DNA from: Flavobacterium odoriferum
GTDB taxonomy: Bacteria; Bacteroidota; Bacteroidia; Flavobacteriales; Flavobacteriaceae
Length of the DNA stretch: 64,000 nucleotides
NCBI RefSeq assembly: GCF_025499515.1
Contig: NZ_JAMKFA010000001.1
Location: 310,001 to 374,000, forward strand
Reading direction: 5' to 3'
Of this stretch, positions 62,193-64,000 are shown piece by piece. The position numbers and the translations under genes were made by a program. The notes beneath the pieces are model-generated. The model did no database searches. It saw only the letters and a list, made by a program, of their open reading frames with translations, and had not been told where the DNA came from. The stretch's first letter is position 1, and each line of letters opens with the position of its first letter.

Positions 62193-63281
62193 TTAAGCTT
62201 TTTGGTTTTTATATTCTGAGGGTGTAAAACCCGTAGCTTTCTTAAAAGCAGTATTGAAAGAAGATTTAGAATGAAATCCCGCCATATTTGCTATTGTTTC
62301 AATAGTGAAATTGGCGGTTTCTTTTTGTACTAAAAGTTGTTTTGCTTCTTCAATTCGATAGGAATTGATATAAGTGGCAAAATTCATTTCGTACTTAGAG
62401 TTTAAGAAAAGTGACAAATATTTTTCATTACTTCCAATTTTCTTAGCTAATTGATTCAAAGTAAGTTTGGCATCTAAAAATGGTTTTTCTTCTTTCATTA
62501 TGGCACCTAACTTTTCTTCTAATCCTTCAAAAAATGGTGCAAAAATTTCTGATTCTTTAGCTTCCTTTTGTTCTTGTACAACTTCAAAATCCAATTTTTC
62601 TTGTTTCCAACTGATGTAACCCACATAAATGAAATAAGCTGCAGAATACAATTCGAAAGATAATTTTAAAAATTTAGGTAAAATCCCTGTTAGACTTATT
62701 AGCAACAAGACCATAAAAATGACGTAACCTAAAATAAAATGAAGCAATTTATTAGGGTGAATTCCAGGCGAAGTAGCATCCAATTGTTTTTCTCTCTTAT
62801 ATCTTTTAAAGATAGAAACGGATAAAAACAGATAATAAATACTCAATAATGGAAACACAAAAAGTAGTGCCAAATAATTGGAATACGTCAATACTTTTTC
62901 GCTCATTTCTTTCATAAAAAGATTCTTTTTCGAATCCATATATAAAAAAGAAAACGCATTAATGAAGAAAAGCAAAAATACCACATAATAATGTTTTACG
63001 TTTCTGTTTTGACGAATTCCGGCCAAAAAAGCACTGTAAAGATAAATCGTAGGTGGAATTGCAAGTAGGAAAACAAAGAAAAGTAACATAATTACCTCCG
63101 AAATCTTCTCAGGAAGCCACGTTAACTTTTCAGTTGCCAAAAAGAAGCACGAAATGGCAAAAGCCCAAAGTAAAAAATACAATCCTAAAAACTGCGAAGT
63201 CTTATTTTGCTTACCATTTCCCCTAAATAAAAAGAGAAATGCTAACACAAAAGCAGTTAAAATGGGAAGTAATAATGACAT
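62193..63281 (-). CDS. AraC-family regulator with N-terminal membrane domain
   Basis: A 362-residue protein with about seven membrane helices in the first about 235 residues and an AraC-type DNA-binding domain at about 260-362 (LNQLAKKIGSNEKYLSLFLN; IETIANMAGFHSKSSFNTAFKKATGFTPSEY). It is a membrane-sensing one-component regulator. It is divergent from the surface-protein gene at the window end, with a palindrome and direct repeats in between. Confidence 0.9.
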   Translation of the reverse strand: MSLLLPILTAFVLAFLFLFRGNGKQNKTSQFLGLYFLLWAFAISCFFLATEKLTWLPEKISEVIMLLFFVFLLAIPPTIYLYSAFLAGIRQNRNVKHYYVVFLLFFINAFSFLYMDSKKNLFMKEMSEKVLTYSNYLALLFVFPLLSIYYLFLSVSIFKRYKREKQLDATSPGIHPNKLLHFILGYVIFMVLLLISLTGILPKFLKLSFELYSAAYFIYVGYISWKQEKLDFEVVQEQKEAKESEIFAPFFEGLEEKLGAIMKEEKPFLDAKLTLNQLAKKIGSNEKYLSLFLNSKYEMNFATYINSYRIEEAKQLLVQKETANFTIETIANMAGFHSKSSFNTAFKKATGFTPSEYKNQKA

Positions 63282-63321
63282 TAAATTAGGCTGTATTTTA
63301 GGTTAATTAATGTTTAAATAT

Positions 63322-63347
63322 ACGGAATTTGTACAAATTCACGGAAT
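63322..63347. promoter_or_regulatory. Palindrome and direct repeat in an AraC-linked intergenic region
   Basis: GAATTTGTACAAATTC (63325-63340) is a perfect 16-base palindrome. ACGGAAT occurs at 63322-63328 and 63341-63347 with a 19-bp period. The block lies 41 bases upstream of the AraC gene start and 71 before the surface-protein start. Confidence 0.5.
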
Positions 63348-63417
63348 ACAAACATATAGTATTTTCTTATCATTTTCAACAGGAGTAGTTTTGACCTGCA
63401 TCAAAATACAAATGATT

Positions 63418-64000
63418 ATGAAAAAAATCTTATTAACAATTATCGCTTTTTACACATTACAATCTTTTGCACAAGTTGGAATTGGAACAACTAATCCACA
63501 TGCAAGTTCAATTTTAGATCTAACTAGTACAACCCAAGGATTTCTTGTGCCTAGATTAACCACAGCTCAACGTGATGCTATTGCTTCACCAGCTAATGGA
63601 TTAATGATTTACAACACCACAATTAATTGTTTCCAATATTACAAAAGTTCTGCTTGGAATTCACTTTGTGACGCCACTATTTCAATTTTAAATTGTGCTG
63701 GAGTAACAGCAAGTCCAGGCGCAGTTGGTGTGAGTTATTCTGGAAATGCTACTATTCCTTATACTGGAGGAAATGGAGGTTCATATCCTTTAGGCTTTCC
63801 AATTACTTCCACAGGAGTTACAGGTTTAACCGCAACTTTACAAGGAGGAACGCTAACCAACGGAATAGGAAATTTAACTTATGTTATTTCGGGAACACCA
63901 ACTTCAAGCGGAACAGCTAATTTTGCAATTTCTTTTGGAGGATTAAGTTGTTCTTTTTCTATAACTGTTAACGGTCCTACTATTGCTTTTATTCCTTGTA
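63418..64000 (+). CDS. Secreted surface protein, 3' end beyond the window
   Basis: At least 194 codons without a stop, so the gene continues past 64000. A signal peptide (MKKILLTIIAFYTLQSFAQ) leads to QVGIGTTNPHASSILDL, the conserved N-terminus of many flavobacterial surface proteins, and NGLMIYNTTINCFQYYKSSAW. From about residue 85 a repeat-type, Gly/Thr/Ser-rich immunoglobulin-like domain begins (GVGVSYSGNATIPYTGGNGG). It is probably a large adhesin or similar exported by type IX secretion; the sorting domain is not visible. An in-frame ATG at 63412 is also possible. Confidence 0.82.
   Translation, partial: MKKILLTIIAFYTLQSFAQVGIGTTNPHASSILDLTSTTQGFLVPRLTTAQRDAIASPANGLMIYNTTINCFQYYKSSAWNSLCDATISILNCAGVTASPGAVGVSYSGNATIPYTGGNGGSYPLGFPITSTGVTGLTATLQGGTLTNGIGNLTYVISGTPTSSGTANFAISFGGLSCSFSITVNGPTIAFIPC

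Noticed and set aside
63693..63920. Short open frame near the window end
   Set aside because: It is out of frame with the longer surface-protein gene starting at 63418, whose signal peptide and conserved N-terminus are clear.

Overview
The window looks like the chromosome of a flavobacterium (Bacteroidota, Flavobacteriaceae). The DNA is AT-rich, and many genes are preceded by the Bacteroidota promoter core TAnnTTTG with an upstream TTG or TTTG. Other pointers are a gliding-motility lipoprotein (GldH), a TonB-dependent receptor with a carboxypeptidase-regulatory-like N-terminus, lycopene cyclase, a RicT/PSP1 protein and surface proteins with the QVGIGTT-type N-terminus. Coding density is high. 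No rRNA, tRNA, CRISPR array, prophage or classical transposase was seen.

Layout. 0-6.4 kb: TonB receptor and lycopene cyclase, bacilliredoxin, an acyltransferase with an acyl-ACP desaturase, and an HD hydrolase. 6.4-9.6 kb (minus strand): LytTR regulator, secreted protein, glutamate dehydrogenase. 9.7-27.7 kb: a heme region. The minus-strand run is hemH-hemJ-histidine kinase-unknown-enoyl-CoA hydratase. Divergent from it, after an AraC regulator, comes hemA-hemC-ktrB-ktrA-hemD-hemE-GNAT-hemF, then two secreted proteins on the minus strand, hemB and a c-type cytochrome. Together these give the C5 heme pathway from glutamyl-tRNA to heme, except gltX and hemL, with oxygen-dependent HemF and with HemJ. 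27.7-36 kb: two-component system, DUF1573 protein, DNA methyltransferase, beta-lactamase-fold hydrolase, exonuclease, SpmAB-like membrane protein and class I fumarase. 36-46.3 kb (minus strand): RlmI, succinyl-CoA:3-ketoacid CoA-transferase genes split by a small four-helix-bundle element, PBP1A, GldH, RicT, and an operon trhO-trhP-ferredoxin. 46.4-54.4 kb: a YYDDG-repeat lipoprotein coupled to a three-domain glycosyltransferase, recA, an ECF sigma factor with a membrane/beta-barrel partner, an acyltransferase and trpS. 54.4-64 kb: unknowns, DprA, an HU/SPOR protein, thioesterase, a PadR operon, a ferredoxin-NADP reductase-like enzyme, an AraC-family membrane regulator and a surface protein cut by the window end.

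The points most worth following are these. (1) A 64-residue Tat-type lipoprotein ending in four exact YYDDG units is directly coupled to a GT4-like/GT9 fusion with an extra C-terminal domain; this could be a protein-substrate glycosylation pair. (2) TrhO carries a C-terminal domain paralogous to that of the adjacent TrhP, in one operon with a ferredoxin. (3) An approximately 0.4 kb four-helix-bundle gene, bounded by inverted repeats, sits between scoA and scoB. (4) Several candidate operators occur beside their probable regulators: PadR, AraC at hemA, LytTR-like direct repeats, and a perfect CRP-type palindrome before the cytochrome gene. All functional statements come from reading the sequence and recalling protein families; no database search was run.
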